Shown: in pieces, positions 8,289 to 16,810 of the stretch | Numbering within the stretch: the first letter of the stretch is position 1 | How the letters are laid out: each line of letters opens with the position of its first letter | Assembly (NCBI RefSeq): GCF_035982055.1 | Contig: NZ_CP108427.1 | Coordinates: forward strand, 6,757,001-6,821,000 | Length of the DNA stretch: 64,000 nt | DNA from: Streptomyces sp. NBC_01288 | GTDB taxonomy: Bacteria; Actinomycetota; Actinomycetes; Streptomycetales; Streptomycetaceae | Direction of reading: 5' to 3' | Notes under the pieces: generated by a model | Databases searched by the model: none | Told to the model about the DNA's origin: nothing | Seen by the model: only the letters and a program-made list of their open reading frames with translations | Program-made: the position numbers and the translations under genes

Positions 8289-9544
8289 GTGAGGTGCTCC
8301 CGGTTGTGCGCGATCAGCTGGTCGGTCAGGGCTTCGGCGTACTCGTACTGGCCGATCAGGGGATGCGAGAGCAACGCCCGGAACACCCGGTCCCGGCCCC
8401 CGCGCAGCGCGGCCTCCAGGGCGAGGTCCTCGTACGCCGTCACGTTGGCCATCAACCCCGCGTACAGCGGATCAACGTCCTGTACGGCAAGGGGAGTCGC
8501 CCCCTTGGCGCCGACGGCCGCCTGCACCTCGATCACCGCGTCGTCCGGCAGGAACGGCAGCGTGCCCTTGTTGTACGTGTTCACGACCTGGTAGGGGCTC
8601 CCGCCTCCGCCGAGCAGCGAGGCGGCCAGGTCCACGGCGGCCTCGGAGTAATAGGCCCCGCCGCGCTTGGCGAGCAGCGCGGGCTTCTCGTCGAGGGCCG
8701 GGTCGGCGTACATCTTCAGCAAGTTCCGTTCCATCTCGGCCACTTCGGAGGCCCGGGACGGCTTGGTCCGCAGTTCCCGTACGACCTCGTCGTGCGCGTA
8801 GAAGTAGCGCAGGTAGTACGACGGGACCACGCCGAGCCGGTCGAGCAGGACCCGGGGCAGGCTCAGGTCGGCGGCGATGTCGTCGCCGTGTTCGCCGAGC
8901 AGCCTGGGCAGCACGTTCTCACCCTCGGGACCGCCGAGCCGCACACCGGTCTCCCAGGTGAGGTGGTTGAGGCCCACATGGTCGAGGTGCACATCGGCCG
9001 GGGTGACCCCGAGGAGCCCGGCGAACTTCCGCTGGAAACCGATCGCCACGTTGCACAGCCCAACGGCCTTGTGTCCGGCCTGGAGCAGCGCGCGGGTCAC
9101 GATCCCCACCGGGTTGGTGAAGTCGATGATCCAGGCGTCCGGGTTGGTCCGGCGGACCCGCTCGGCGATGTCGAGAACGACCGGTACGGTCCGCAGCGCC
9201 TTGGCGAGGCCGCCCGCGCCGGTCGTCTCCTGGCCGACGCAGCCGCACTCCAGCGGCCAGGTCTCGTCCTGCTCACGTGCCGCCTGCCCACCGACCCGGA
9301 GCTGGAGCAGCACGGCGTCGGCGCCCTCGACCCCGGCGTCCAGGTCGAACGTTGTGACGATCCTGCCGGGGTGCCCCTGCTTGGCGAAGATCCGTCGGGC
9401 CAACCCGCCCACCAGCTCCAGGCGTTCGGGCGCCGGGTCGACGAGGACGAGTTCCTCGACGGGCAGGGTGTCCCTCAACCGGGCGAAGCCGTCGATGAGT
9501 TCGGGTGTGTAGGTCGAGCCTCCGCCGACCACGGTCAGTTTCAC
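8279..9544 (-). CDS. GH4 family 6-phospho-beta-glucosidase-like glycosidase
   Basis: 421 aa. The N-terminal NAD-binding motif (LTVVGGGSTYTPELI) and the hallmarks of glycoside hydrolase family 4 are present: FTNPVGIVT, the metal-binding GLCNVAIGF cysteine, and LDHVGLNHLTW histidine. GH4 enzymes use NAD+ and a divalent metal in an oxidation-elimination mechanism, usually on 6-phosphoglycosides in the cytoplasm. The gene lies between an ABC permease and a BadF-type kinase. Start is GTG 9544, where homology to the nucleotide-binding motif begins; the ribosome site (AGGAAAC) is weak. The sugar could be a beta-glucoside, chitobiose or similar. Confidence 0.85.
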   Translation of the reverse strand: MKLTVVGGGSTYTPELIDGFARLRDTLPVEELVLVDPAPERLELVGGLARRIFAKQGHPGRIVTTFDLDAGVEGADAVLLQLRVGGQAAREQDETWPLECGCVGQETTGAGGLAKALRTVPVVLDIAERVRRTNPDAWIIDFTNPVGIVTRALLQAGHKAVGLCNVAIGFQRKFAGLLGVTPADVHLDHVGLNHLTWETGVRLGGPEGENVLPRLLGEHGDDIAADLSLPRVLLDRLGVVPSYYLRYFYAHDEVVRELRTKPSRASEVAEMERNLLKMYADPALDEKPALLAKRGGAYYSEAAVDLAASLLGGGGSPYQVVNTYNKGTLPFLPDDAVIEVQAAVGAKGATPLAVQDVDPLYAGLMANVTAYEDLALEAALRGGRDRVFRALLSHPLIGQYEYAEALTDQLIAHNREHLTWA

Positions 9545-9574
9545 TGGAGGTTTCCTCGCTTCCGGGCGCCGGGG

Positions 9575-9650
9575 ACGGTTTTCATTTGCCGGGGGTCCGG
9601 CCCGCCGCGGAGCGGCAATTGGGGGCAGCGTCCCCCGGGAAGACACCGCA
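9575..9650. repeat. hairpin-rich spacer inside the sugar operon
   Basis: The 113-bp gap between the permease and the GH4 gene contains G/C hairpins, including GGGGG/CCCCC at 9621-9636 around a short loop and a CCGCCGCGG stem. It resembles short dispersed Streptomyces intergenic repeats and may act as a partial terminator or mRNA-stabilising structure between the transport and catabolic genes. Confidence 0.4.
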
Positions 9651-9657
9651 TACCTGG

Positions 9658-10551
9658 TTAACCCTTCACTCCGGTGAGCGTGACGCCCTCGACGAACGCC
9701 TTCTGCGCGAAGAAGAACACGAGGATCACGGGGGCCATGACCAGCACGGTCGCGGCCATGGTCAGATTCCAGTCGGTGTGGTGCGCGCCCTTGAACGACT
9801 CCAGGCCGTAACTCAGCGTCCAGGCACCGGGGTTCTCGGACGCGTAGATCTGCGGCCCGAAGTAGTCGTTCCAGGCGTAGAAGAACTGGAAGAGCGCCAC
9901 AGCGGCGATACCGGGCTTGGCCATCGGGAGGACGACCCGCACGAGCGTCTTGAACTCGCCGCAGCCGTCGACCTTCGCCGCGTCCAGGTACTCGTTCGGG
10001 ATGGTCATCAGGAACTGCCGGAGCAGGAAGATCGAGAACGCGTCCCCGAACGCCATCGGGATGATCAGCGGCCACAGCGTGCCCGACAGGTCCAACTGCT
10101 TGGCCCAGAACAGGTACATGGGGATGATCACGACCTGCGGCGGCAGCATCATCATCGAGATGACCAGCATCAGCGACAGATTCCGGCCCCGGAAGCGGAA
10201 CTTGGCGAGCGCGTACGCCACCGGGATCGACGACACGACGGTCAGGACGGTGCCGAGACCGGCGTAGATCAGCGTGTTCTTCCACCAGGTGAGGAAGCCC
10301 GGGGTGTCGAAGACCTTCTTGTAGTTGCCCCACTCCCAGGTGTGCGGGATCAGGTCGCGGCTCAGGGCCTGGCTGTCGCTCATCAGCGAGGTCAGGAACA
10401 CGAACACGAACGGGAGCGTGAAGAAGAGGGCCGCGGCGACGCCGAGCGAGTGGACCGCGATCCACTCCATGAGCGCCTTGCGGCGAGCGGTGCGCTCGGC
10501 CGGGGTCACCGGCGCCCTCAACTCCACGGGCTTGTCGAGTACTTGGGCCAT
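9658..10551 (-). CDS. carbohydrate ABC transporter permease (MalG family)
   Basis: 297 aa with about six transmembrane helices beginning at SLGVAAALFFTLPFVFVFL, and the cytoplasmic EAA loop (EYLDAAKVDGCGEFKTLVRV) that docks the shared ATPase. Typical length for the MalG/CUT1 group, with the characteristic C-terminal GVTLTGVKG. It begins 2 bp after the stop of the partner permease. No ATPase gene is in the cluster; in Streptomyces a single distant MsiK-type ATPase commonly energises such importers, which is the likely arrangement here. Confidence 0.92.
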   Translation of the reverse strand: MAQVLDKPVELRAPVTPAERTARRKALMEWIAVHSLGVAAALFFTLPFVFVFLTSLMSDSQALSRDLIPHTWEWGNYKKVFDTPGFLTWWKNTLIYAGLGTVLTVVSSIPVAYALAKFRFRGRNLSLMLVISMMMLPPQVVIIPMYLFWAKQLDLSGTLWPLIIPMAFGDAFSIFLLRQFLMTIPNEYLDAAKVDGCGEFKTLVRVVLPMAKPGIAAVALFQFFYAWNDYFGPQIYASENPGAWTLSYGLESFKGAHHTDWNLTMAATVLVMAPVILVFFFAQKAFVEGVTLTGVKG

Positions 10552-10553
10552 GG

Positions 10554-11522
10554 TCAGTCACCTGCCAGGTTGAGGCCGCCCCGGCGCCGCATCAGGAACG
10601 CGGTGAACACCATCGACAGGGCGAAGAGGACGAGTGCCACCACGCAGGCCGAGCCGTAGTCGAAGCGCTGGAAGCCGAGGTTGTAGACGAGCTGGGGGAG
10701 GGTGAGCGTGGACTTCTCCGGGTAGCCGGGCTCGAACTGCGTGCCGGCGCCCTGGATGACGCCGGACGCGACCTTCCCGGCGATGAGGGGCTGTGTGTAG
10801 TACTGCATGGTCTGGATCACGCCGGTGACGACGGCGAACATCACGATGGGCGAGATGTTCGGCAGCGTGACGTACCGGAACCGCTGCCAGGCCGACGCGC
10901 CGTCCAACTCGGCTGCCTCGTACTGCTCTTGGGGTACGTCGAGCAGCGCGGCCATGAAGATGACCATGAGGTCGCCGATGCCCCAGAGGGCGAGCAGGGT
11001 GAGCGCCGGCTTGGACCAGGTGGGGTCGTTGAACCAGCCCGGGGCCGGGATGCCGACCTTCTCCAGAAGTGAATTCACCGGCCCGGTACCGGGGTTGAGG
11101 AGAAACGCGAACGCCATCGTCGCGGCGACCGGCGGGGCGAGATACGGCAGATAGAAGAGGGTTCGGAAGACGCCGGTCGCCGTCTTGATCTTGGTGATCA
11201 ACAGCCCGACGCCCAGGCCGAATACAACCCGGAGCGAGACCATCACCACGACCAGCCACAGGGTGTTGCGCATCGCGGGCCAGAAGTACGGATAGTTCTT
11301 GAAGACGTACGTCCAGTTCTTCGTTCCCACCCACGTCGGCGGCTTGAAGCCGTCGTAGTGCATGAACGAGAAATAGACCGTCGAGATCAGCGGATACGCG
11401 AAGAAGACCGCGAAGCCGATCAGCCAGGGCGACATGAAGGCGAGGGTGCGAAGCGCCTGTTTCCGCTGTTTCGCGGCGAGGCCGGGCGGGCGGCGCTTCT
11501 TCGCCAGGGTGACTGTGCTCAT
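10554..11522 (-). CDS. carbohydrate ABC transporter permease (MalF family)
   Basis: 322 aa, six helices, with the first after a basic N-terminus and a VFFAYPLISTVYFSF segment. It contains the EAA loop EQYEAAELDGASAWQRFRYV. It forms the heterodimeric membrane channel with the downstream MalG-type permease and starts 7 bp after the binding-protein stop. Normal CUT1 permease length. The imported sugar is unknown; the GH4 enzyme and kinase downstream suggest a disaccharide or amino sugar. Confidence 0.92.
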   Translation of the reverse strand: MSTVTLAKKRRPPGLAAKQRKQALRTLAFMSPWLIGFAVFFAYPLISTVYFSFMHYDGFKPPTWVGTKNWTYVFKNYPYFWPAMRNTLWLVVVMVSLRVVFGLGVGLLITKIKTATGVFRTLFYLPYLAPPVAATMAFAFLLNPGTGPVNSLLEKVGIPAPGWFNDPTWSKPALTLLALWGIGDLMVIFMAALLDVPQEQYEAAELDGASAWQRFRYVTLPNISPIVMFAVVTGVIQTMQYYTQPLIAGKVASGVIQGAGTQFEPGYPEKSTLTLPQLVYNLGFQRFDYGSACVVALVLFALSMVFTAFLMRRRGGLNLAGD

Positions 11523-11529
11523 TCCGGGG

Positions 11530-12867
11530 CTACTTCGCCTGCGCGATGTCGGTGTCGATCTGCTTGGCGGTGCTCTTCAAGGCGGAGTCCAGGTCCTTCA
11601 CCTTGCCGCTCTCGTAGTCGTACCCGAGGTTCTGGATCGTCGTCAGATACACACCGCCGTTGATGGAGGCGGGAGAGGTCGTCGAGTACTGGTTCGACGC
11701 GATGTCCAGGAACGTCTTGAAGCGCGGGTCGTACTTCAGCTTCGGGGACTTGAGGGCGGCGAGGGTGGAGGGCACGTTGTGGATGCCGTTGGAGAAGTCC
11801 ACCACCGCGTCCGTGTCCGTGCTGATGTACTTGACGAACTCCCAGGCGGCGTTCTGCTTCTTGCTGGTGGCGGCGATGCCGGTGATCGTGCCGGTGATGT
11901 ATCCCTTGCCGTACTGGGCGACCTGGTCGTCGGGCACGGGCAGCGGGGCAACTCCGATGTCCAGCTTGGGATTTGCGGCCGTGGCCATCCCGAGCCGCCA
12001 CTCACCGTCGAGCTGCATCGCGACCTGGCCGGTGTGGAAGGGGTGCTTGTCGCCCCACTCGTCGCCGAGCGTGGAGCGGTAGCTCTCCAGCTTCTTGAAG
12101 CCGCCGAGTTCGTCGACGAGCTTCTTCTGGAGGGTGAAACCGGCCTTGAACGCGGGGTCGGTGGCGAGCGCCGACTTGCCGCTCTTGTCGAAGTACGTCG
12201 GCGAGAACTGCGCGAAGATGTGCTCGGTCGTGGTCTCCCAGCCGTGGTAGTCCGGCATGAACCCGAGCTGCGAGTACGAGTCGCCCTTGCTGATCGTCAA
12301 CTTCTTGGCGTCGGCCTCGAATTCGGACCAGGTCTTGGGCGGGCTGGTGATGCCGGCCTTCGCGAATTCCGTCTTGTTGTAGTAGAGCCCGTACGCGTCG
12401 CCCAACAGCGGGGCGGTGCAACGGTTCCCGTCGAACTGGGTGTACTCGTTCATCGCCTTGGGGAACGTGGTCTCCGGGTCGATGCCGGCCTTCTTGAAGA
12501 AGGGGTTGAGATCGACCAGGGCGCCCGACGAACAGAACTTGCCGACGTTGTTCGTGGTGAACGAAGAGATCACGTCAGGGGACTTACCACCACCCGTGCG
12601 CAACGCCTGGTTGATCTTGTCGTCGGTCATGTTGCCGACGACGTTCACATGGATGTTGGGGTGCGCCTTCTCGAACCCGGCGACCAGCGACTTCACGGCG
12701 CTCAACTCCGAGGCGGCGCTCCAGGCGTGCCAGAAGTTGATGGTGACGTCCTTCGAGGCGTCGTCGGAGGCGCCGGACGAGGACTGCCCCGTACAGGCGG
12801 TGGCGAGCAGGGCGAAGGAGGCGGAGGCGGCGAGCGCGATGACCGCTTTCCGGGATATTCCGGGCAT
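11530..12867 (-). CDS. sugar ABC transporter substrate-binding lipoprotein
   Basis: 445 aa. Signal peptide with a lipobox-like LLATAC cysteine (about residue 25), then the family 1 extracellular solute-binding fold (VTINFWHAWS..., GEWRLGMA in the hinge region, C-terminal Trp/Tyr-rich lobe). It captures sugar at the outer membrane face and delivers it to the two permeases downstream. ATG 12867 follows GGGAGACC; a TTG at 12882 is less likely. It is probably the first gene of the operon, since a 183-bp gap separates it from the ROK regulator stop, with GGTCGGTC-type repeats at about 12950-13025 that may be promoter or operator sequence. Confidence 0.92.
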   Translation of the reverse strand: MPGISRKAVIALAASASFALLATACTGQSSSGASDDASKDVTINFWHAWSAASELSAVKSLVAGFEKAHPNIHVNVVGNMTDDKINQALRTGGGKSPDVISSFTTNNVGKFCSSGALVDLNPFFKKAGIDPETTFPKAMNEYTQFDGNRCTAPLLGDAYGLYYNKTEFAKAGITSPPKTWSEFEADAKKLTISKGDSYSQLGFMPDYHGWETTTEHIFAQFSPTYFDKSGKSALATDPAFKAGFTLQKKLVDELGGFKKLESYRSTLGDEWGDKHPFHTGQVAMQLDGEWRLGMATAANPKLDIGVAPLPVPDDQVAQYGKGYITGTITGIAATSKKQNAAWEFVKYISTDTDAVVDFSNGIHNVPSTLAALKSPKLKYDPRFKTFLDIASNQYSTTSPASINGGVYLTTIQNLGYDYESGKVKDLDSALKSTAKQIDTDIAQAK

Positions 12868-13050
12868 GGCGAGGTCTCCCAAGGGCAGGGCGGGGTGAGG
12901 TGGCTGAGGGGCGCCGGTGGGGCGAGGTGATGCGGGTGGTGCGGGCGGGCCGGGGTCGGTCCGGGGAAGCGGTCGGTCGGTCGGTTCAGGGAAGCCGGTT
13001 AGGTCGAAGTCGGTCCGGGGGACCGGGAGTTGGCGGGTCGGGGCATGGTC

Positions 13051-14277
13051 TCAGCGCGAGGTGTCGAAGACCTCGTCGCGGGTGGTTGCCAGCGCGCTCT
13101 CCAACGCGCCGCGCAGCACGGGGTGTTCATGGACGTCGCCGACGACGAGCCGGGGCCGTGATGCCGCCAGCTCCTCCAACTCGGCCTGGACGAGGGCGCG
13201 GAGAGGTTCGCCGCCCGCGGCCAGCGAGCCACCGCTGAGGACGACGAGTTCGGGGTCGAGCACGGACACGAGCGAGGCGAGACCGGTCGCGAGGTGGGTC
13301 GCGTAGATCTCCAGGAGCCGCCGCTGGGGGCCGGTGGTGTGGTCGGCGGCGGTGGCGACGAGGGCGGCGGCGACCTCGGCGTGCGGACCTGTCGGGATCT
13401 CGGTGATGCCGAGTTCACGGGCGAGCCCGGGCAGCGCCTGCGAACCGGCCAGCGCCTGGTAACCACCGCTGTTGGCCTTGGTCACCTGGCGGACCAGGGG
13501 CGCGCCCGGCACCGGCAGGAAACCGACCTCGCCCGCACCGCCGGTCCAGCCGCGGTGCAGCCGCCCGCCGAGGACCAGGGCGGCGCCGAGACCGCCCTCG
13601 TTCCACAGCAGCACGAAGTCGCCGTGCCCGCGGGCCGCGCCGAGCCGCTGCTCGGCGATGGCGACGAGGTTGACGTCGTTCTCGTACTCCACCGGCATCG
13701 GCAGCGCGGCGGCGAGTTCGTCGAGGAGAGCGGGGGAGTGCCAGCCCGGCAGGTGGGAGGCGTAGCGCAGCCGGCCGGTGTTGGGGTCGAAGGCGCCCGG
13801 GGTGCCGATGACGAGCCGATGGACGTCGTCCCGGGCGAGCCCGGCGGCCTTCACCGCCCCGTCGAGGGCGTCCGTCACCTGCCGTACGACGGGCTGGGCG
13901 GGCCGCCTGCCAGGGGTGGGCAGCTCGAATTCCCCCACCGTCCGGCCGGTGACGTCGGCGACGGCGGCGCGGATGCGCTCCGGCGTGACGTCGAGCCCTG
14001 CGGCGTACGCGGCGCTCGGATTGACCACGTACAGCTGGGCGTTGGGCCCCGGCCGCCCCTCACTCGTCCCGGTGGCGAGCACGAGTCCCGCCGCCTCCAG
14101 CCGGGCCAGCAACTGCGAGGCGGTCGGCTTGGAGAGGCCGGTGAGCTTGCCGATCCGGGTGCGGGAGAGCGGACCGTGCTCCAGGAGGAGGTCGAGGGCG
14201 GCACGGTCGTTCATGGCGCGCAGGACGCGGGGGGTGCCCGGGGTGCCTGTGCCCGGGGTACCGGAGGTTCCTGCCAT
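13051..14277 (-). CDS. ROK family transcriptional regulator lacking the zinc motif
   Basis: 408 aa. An N-terminal winged helix (about 25-75, HGPLSRTRIGKLTGLSKPTASQLLARLE) is joined to a ROK sugar-kinase-like domain (VIGTPGAFDP, YENDVNLVAIAEQ, VLLWNEGGLGAALVLGG, GGAGEVGFLPV). The CxCGxxGCxE zinc cluster typical of active ROK proteins is absent: the corresponding stretch reads VPGAPLVRQVTK. It is therefore likely a sensor-repressor without kinase activity. It is oriented with, and just upstream of, the sugar ABC/GH4/kinase genes and probably controls them and itself. A GGAAAGTTTCC palindrome lies 61 bp upstream of the start. Confidence 0.88.
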   Translation of the reverse strand: MAGTSGTPGTGTPGTPRVLRAMNDRAALDLLLEHGPLSRTRIGKLTGLSKPTASQLLARLEAAGLVLATGTSEGRPGPNAQLYVVNPSAAYAAGLDVTPERIRAAVADVTGRTVGEFELPTPGRRPAQPVVRQVTDALDGAVKAAGLARDDVHRLVIGTPGAFDPNTGRLRYASHLPGWHSPALLDELAAALPMPVEYENDVNLVAIAEQRLGAARGHGDFVLLWNEGGLGAALVLGGRLHRGWTGGAGEVGFLPVPGAPLVRQVTKANSGGYQALAGSQALPGLARELGITEIPTGPHAEVAAALVATAADHTTGPQRRLLEIYATHLATGLASLVSVLDPELVVLSGGSLAAGGEPLRALVQAELEELAASRPRLVVGDVHEHPVLRGALESALATTRDEVFDTSR

Positions 14278-14338
14278 GTCTTACGCCACCTGCCTTTCGA
14301 ACTCCCGAACCACACAGCGTGTCACGTGATCACTGTTA

Positions 14339-14349
14339 GGAAAGTTTCC
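14339..14349. promoter_or_regulatory. candidate ROK operator GGAAAGTTTCC
   Basis: A perfect 5-1-5 inverted repeat embedded in TTA-GGAAAGTTTCC-AA, 61 bp upstream of the ROK start. Paired TTAGGAAA/TTTCC elements are the kind of site ROK regulators bind. A second palindrome, GTGATCAC (14326-14333), lies beside it. Assignment as an autoregulatory operator is an inference. Confidence 0.5.
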
Positions 14350-14397
14350 AATTGGGTGGGAGGAACGTAAGCCCGGGGCGAAGGGGGCGTCAATAGA

Positions 14398-14440
14398 CAC
14401 CGCCCCCGAGGCAACAGACTCGTTACCTGCGGGGGCGGTG
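14398..14440 (-). terminator. stem-loop terminator after the secreted-protein gene
   Basis: CACCGCCCCCG (14398-14408) pairs perfectly with CGGGGGCGGTG (14430-14440), an 11-bp stem with a 21-nt loop, 39 bp past the stop codon at 14479. No U-tract is obvious, as is usual in Streptomyces. Confidence 0.65.
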
Positions 14441-14478
14441 GGGAGGTGCTGGTGTTGCCCGGCGTCTCGCCGGGTCTG

Positions 14479-15312
14479 CTACTTGACGTCGATGAAGTCA
14501 CCGGCGGCGGTGGCCGCGCCGGTGGTGGAGGTGCCGGCGAAGACGTAGCGGAAGTAACCGTCCTGCGCGGCCTTCACGGTCGTGGTCAGGGCGCCGCTCG
14601 TCCCGGTGGTGACCGTCTTGACGGTGGTGTAGGTGCTCGAACTCTTCGCCCGGAACTGCAACTTGGCGGGCTGCGACACATAACCGGTGTACTTGCCGCT
14701 CTCCCAGTTCGCCCGCGTCAGCGCGCCGGTGACCGTGATGGTCTTCCCCTTCTTCACCGGCTCCGGGGAGGCGTTGGCGGTGAGCTTGGCGGCGCGCTGG
14801 ATCTTGACCTTGCCCTTGTTGCCCCAGGCCGCGAAGTCGGTGGAGTAGCTGATCTGGTCGTCCGAGTCGTCCAGGTCGGCGTCGATGTGGGCGTAGACGC
14901 CGGCGACGTTCCAGGTGGTCGCGTCGGCCGTCTCGTACAGGCTGTCCTCGGGGTCGATCGTGATCGTGTCGGAGCAGGAGGCGGTGACAGTGGTGTCCGT
15001 CGTCGCGGTCGTCGTGCAGGTCGGAGTCGTGTCGGAGTCGATCTCGTTGTCGAAGGCCGCGAGCGAGCCGCGGTAGAGCATGACCCCGGCGAACGTCGTC
15101 TTGTAGTCGATCGTCACGTCGGACGGCCGCGTGAGCGTGTACGTGACGGGCACCTTCACCGTCGCGGTCGTCCCTACGACGATCGCCTTCCCCTTGTTGA
15201 CCGTCACCCCGCTGAAGACCAGGGCCGGCGTAGCGGCCTGCGCGAGCGGCGCGGCCAGACCGGTCAGGGCCAGGGCGCCGGTCATCGCGGCGCCGATGGC
15301 GAGTTTTCTCAT
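14479..15312 (-). CDS. secreted protein of unknown function
   Basis: 277 aa. Clear Sec signal peptide (MRKLAIGAAMTGALALTGLA...AQA) with cleavage near residue 26, then an extracytoplasmic Thr/Val/Ala-rich beta-sheet region with Ig- or bacterial adhesin-like features (EPVKKGKTITVTGALTRANW, followed by a repeat-like LQFRAKSSSTYTTVKTV segment common in Streptomyces secreted proteins). Two cysteines could form a disulfide. No enzymatic motif is seen. ATG 15312 was chosen because the signal peptide starts there. It stands alone with its own downstream terminator. Confidence 0.82.
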   Translation of the reverse strand: MRKLAIGAAMTGALALTGLAAPLAQAATPALVFSGVTVNKGKAIVVGTTATVKVPVTYTLTRPSDVTIDYKTTFAGVMLYRGSLAAFDNEIDSDTTPTCTTTATTDTTVTASCSDTITIDPEDSLYETADATTWNVAGVYAHIDADLDDSDDQISYSTDFAAWGNKGKVKIQRAAKLTANASPEPVKKGKTITVTGALTRANWESGKYTGYVSQPAKLQFRAKSSSTYTTVKTVTTGTSGALTTTVKAAQDGYFRYVFAGTSTTGAATAAGDFIDVK

Positions 15313-15656
15313 TCTTGTCCCCACATTCGAAACGGACCCCTGGGCATTGCGCTCCAGAACAAGGGCCCGTCGTGGGGCGACCCTAGGCATGGGGAGCCTG
15401 CGATGAAAATGAATTGAACCTGTGAAGGTGACCGCATCACGGCTTCGTCACGATGAACAAAGCCGCAGGTGGGAGCGGGTGGCGGAGATTCCCCCGATCT
15501 GCCGGAATTGCGAGGCCTGTTGGGCGCTTTTCAGCCGCTACGGCTGCGCCCCCGAGGCCGATTCGTGATGTGGGCCGACCTGCCCTGCCAGCCACCTCAC
15601 AGGCTTTTGACTTTTGATCAGCGGCGTTCGCGGGGCAGGGGGATCCAGAGAGCGGG
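15313..15656. other. intergenic region, 344 bp, no gene recognised
   Basis: This divergent gap separates the secreted-protein gene (minus) from a hypothetical membrane protein (plus). It should hold both promoters. A long minus-strand reading frame crosses it but is a low-complexity shadow without a recognisable domain. No RNA gene or strong palindrome was seen. Confidence 0.5.
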
Positions 15657-16244
15657 GTGCGGGGCGTGAGGGTGTTGGTGGGGTGCTGGCGGGAGGCGGC
15701 CGGCGGGTTCGCCGCGGTGCTCGGGACGGTCGAGATACTCCGGGTGGCCTTGGGCCAGGACGGCATCACCTGGGTCGAGGCGGGCGAGGACGTCGTGTTG
15801 TGGGCCGCCGTCAGTGTCGTCTGGGCGGTCGTGACCTCGCTGTCGCTACGGCGACGGGCCCGTACGGTGGGCGTCGCCTTCACCCCGGATGTCCTCGCCG
15901 ACCGCCAGACACGCCAACTGCGCGTGCTACGGCCCTCCGTGGGCTGGTCCGACCGGATGGGCGCGGAGCTGAAGGCGTCGGACCGGGTCGCCGTCACGGC
16001 GGAGAAGGGGCGCGAGGAGATCTGGTTCCGCTGGCGCCCGGGCCGCCATGGCCACACGGTCTGGGGCTCGATCACCTTCGACGAACCTTCGGGGACGGTC
16101 CTGCTCGACCTTCGCGAGGGGGAGGCGTACACCGGGATCTCGGGGGTGCGGCGGGGGGTGTCTTTCGTCGCGTTGTGTCAACTGGCCCGGGGGTTGGGGT
16201 TGGTGGAGGCCGAGGGGCGCTGGAGGGGCGGGGGCCAGGCGTGA
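15657..16244 (+). CDS. hypothetical membrane-associated protein
   Basis: 195 aa. One predicted membrane helix near the N-terminus (VVLWAAVSVVWAVVTSLSL, about 45-65), then a soluble cytoplasmic portion with a beta-rich segment (VAVTAEKGREEIWFRWRPG...HTVWGSITFDEPSG). No known family recognised. The start is uncertain: ATG 15657 or GTG 15666. It stands just outside a patch of decayed genes and is itself intact. Confidence 0.6.
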   Translation: MRGVRVLVGCWREAAGGFAAVLGTVEILRVALGQDGITWVEAGEDVVLWAAVSVVWAVVTSLSLRRRARTVGVAFTPDVLADRQTRQLRVLRPSVGWSDRMGAELKASDRVAVTAEKGREEIWFRWRPGRHGHTVWGSITFDEPSGTVLLDLREGEAYTGISGVRRGVSFVALCQLARGLGLVEAEGRWRGGGQA

Positions 16245-16385
16245 CATTCGTCGAGGACGTCCTGGGCCACGTCGTCGAAGCACGCCGACAGGCCGGCCAG
16301 GATCTGCGGACGTACCGAGGAGTGGGCTTGCTGCGCGGGTGACTTGGGCGTGGAGTGGGCGCGCGTTCGTCGGTGCCGGGGTGTC

Positions 16386-16760
16386 TTACGGGCTGGGGGT
16401 CGGGTGGCCGCAAGGGGATAGGCGCATCCCGTCGAGCGCGATGTCCAAGAGCCGGGCCGCCTGTGTGCCGTCGTCGTCCTCCTACAGCAGGCCGGCATCC
16501 CGGCCGTCGTGCAGCGACGAGGCGCGAGGCCGCGACTGGCCGCCGCGTAGGCGTTGAAGTCCCGTAGCCAGGAGAAGGGGGCGGTGCCTGGTTCGCTCGC
16601 GAGGGTGTGCTCCTCGGCCTTCGCGCAGAGCGCTTCGACGCGGTCGCGGAAGACGGCTCGCAACAGGGTGGCCCGGGAAGGGAAGTGCCGGTGCGGAGTC
16701 GCCGACCTCACGCCTGCCCGGCCGCCCGCAGGGGCCGTCGCGCCGCCGTGTCGACCACGT
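16386..16760 (-). pseudogene. decayed TetR-family regulator
   Basis: On the minus strand the reading RRPLRAAGQA (typical TetR N-terminal run-in) is followed, after loss of the first helices, by SATPHRHFPSRATLLRAVF, the recognition-helix region of a TetR regulator. After about 40 residues the frame shifts (after FNAYAA), and the continuation meets an in-frame TAG before EDDDGTQAARLLDIALDGMRL and a final stop near 16386. So there is an internal deletion, a frameshift and a nonsense codon. It lies divergently beside an equally damaged oxidoreductase, the usual layout of a TetR regulator and its target. Confidence 0.7.
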
Positions 16761-16810
16761 TGACCTCCTGCGCTTGATACCCGGAGAGCCGTGACCAGGG
16801 GCGATCGATC

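Noticed and set aside
15437-16132. 231-codon minus-strand reading frame over the secreted-protein gap
   Set aside because: Low-complexity Ser/Thr/Arg composition and antisense to a better plus-strand gene; no recognisable domain.
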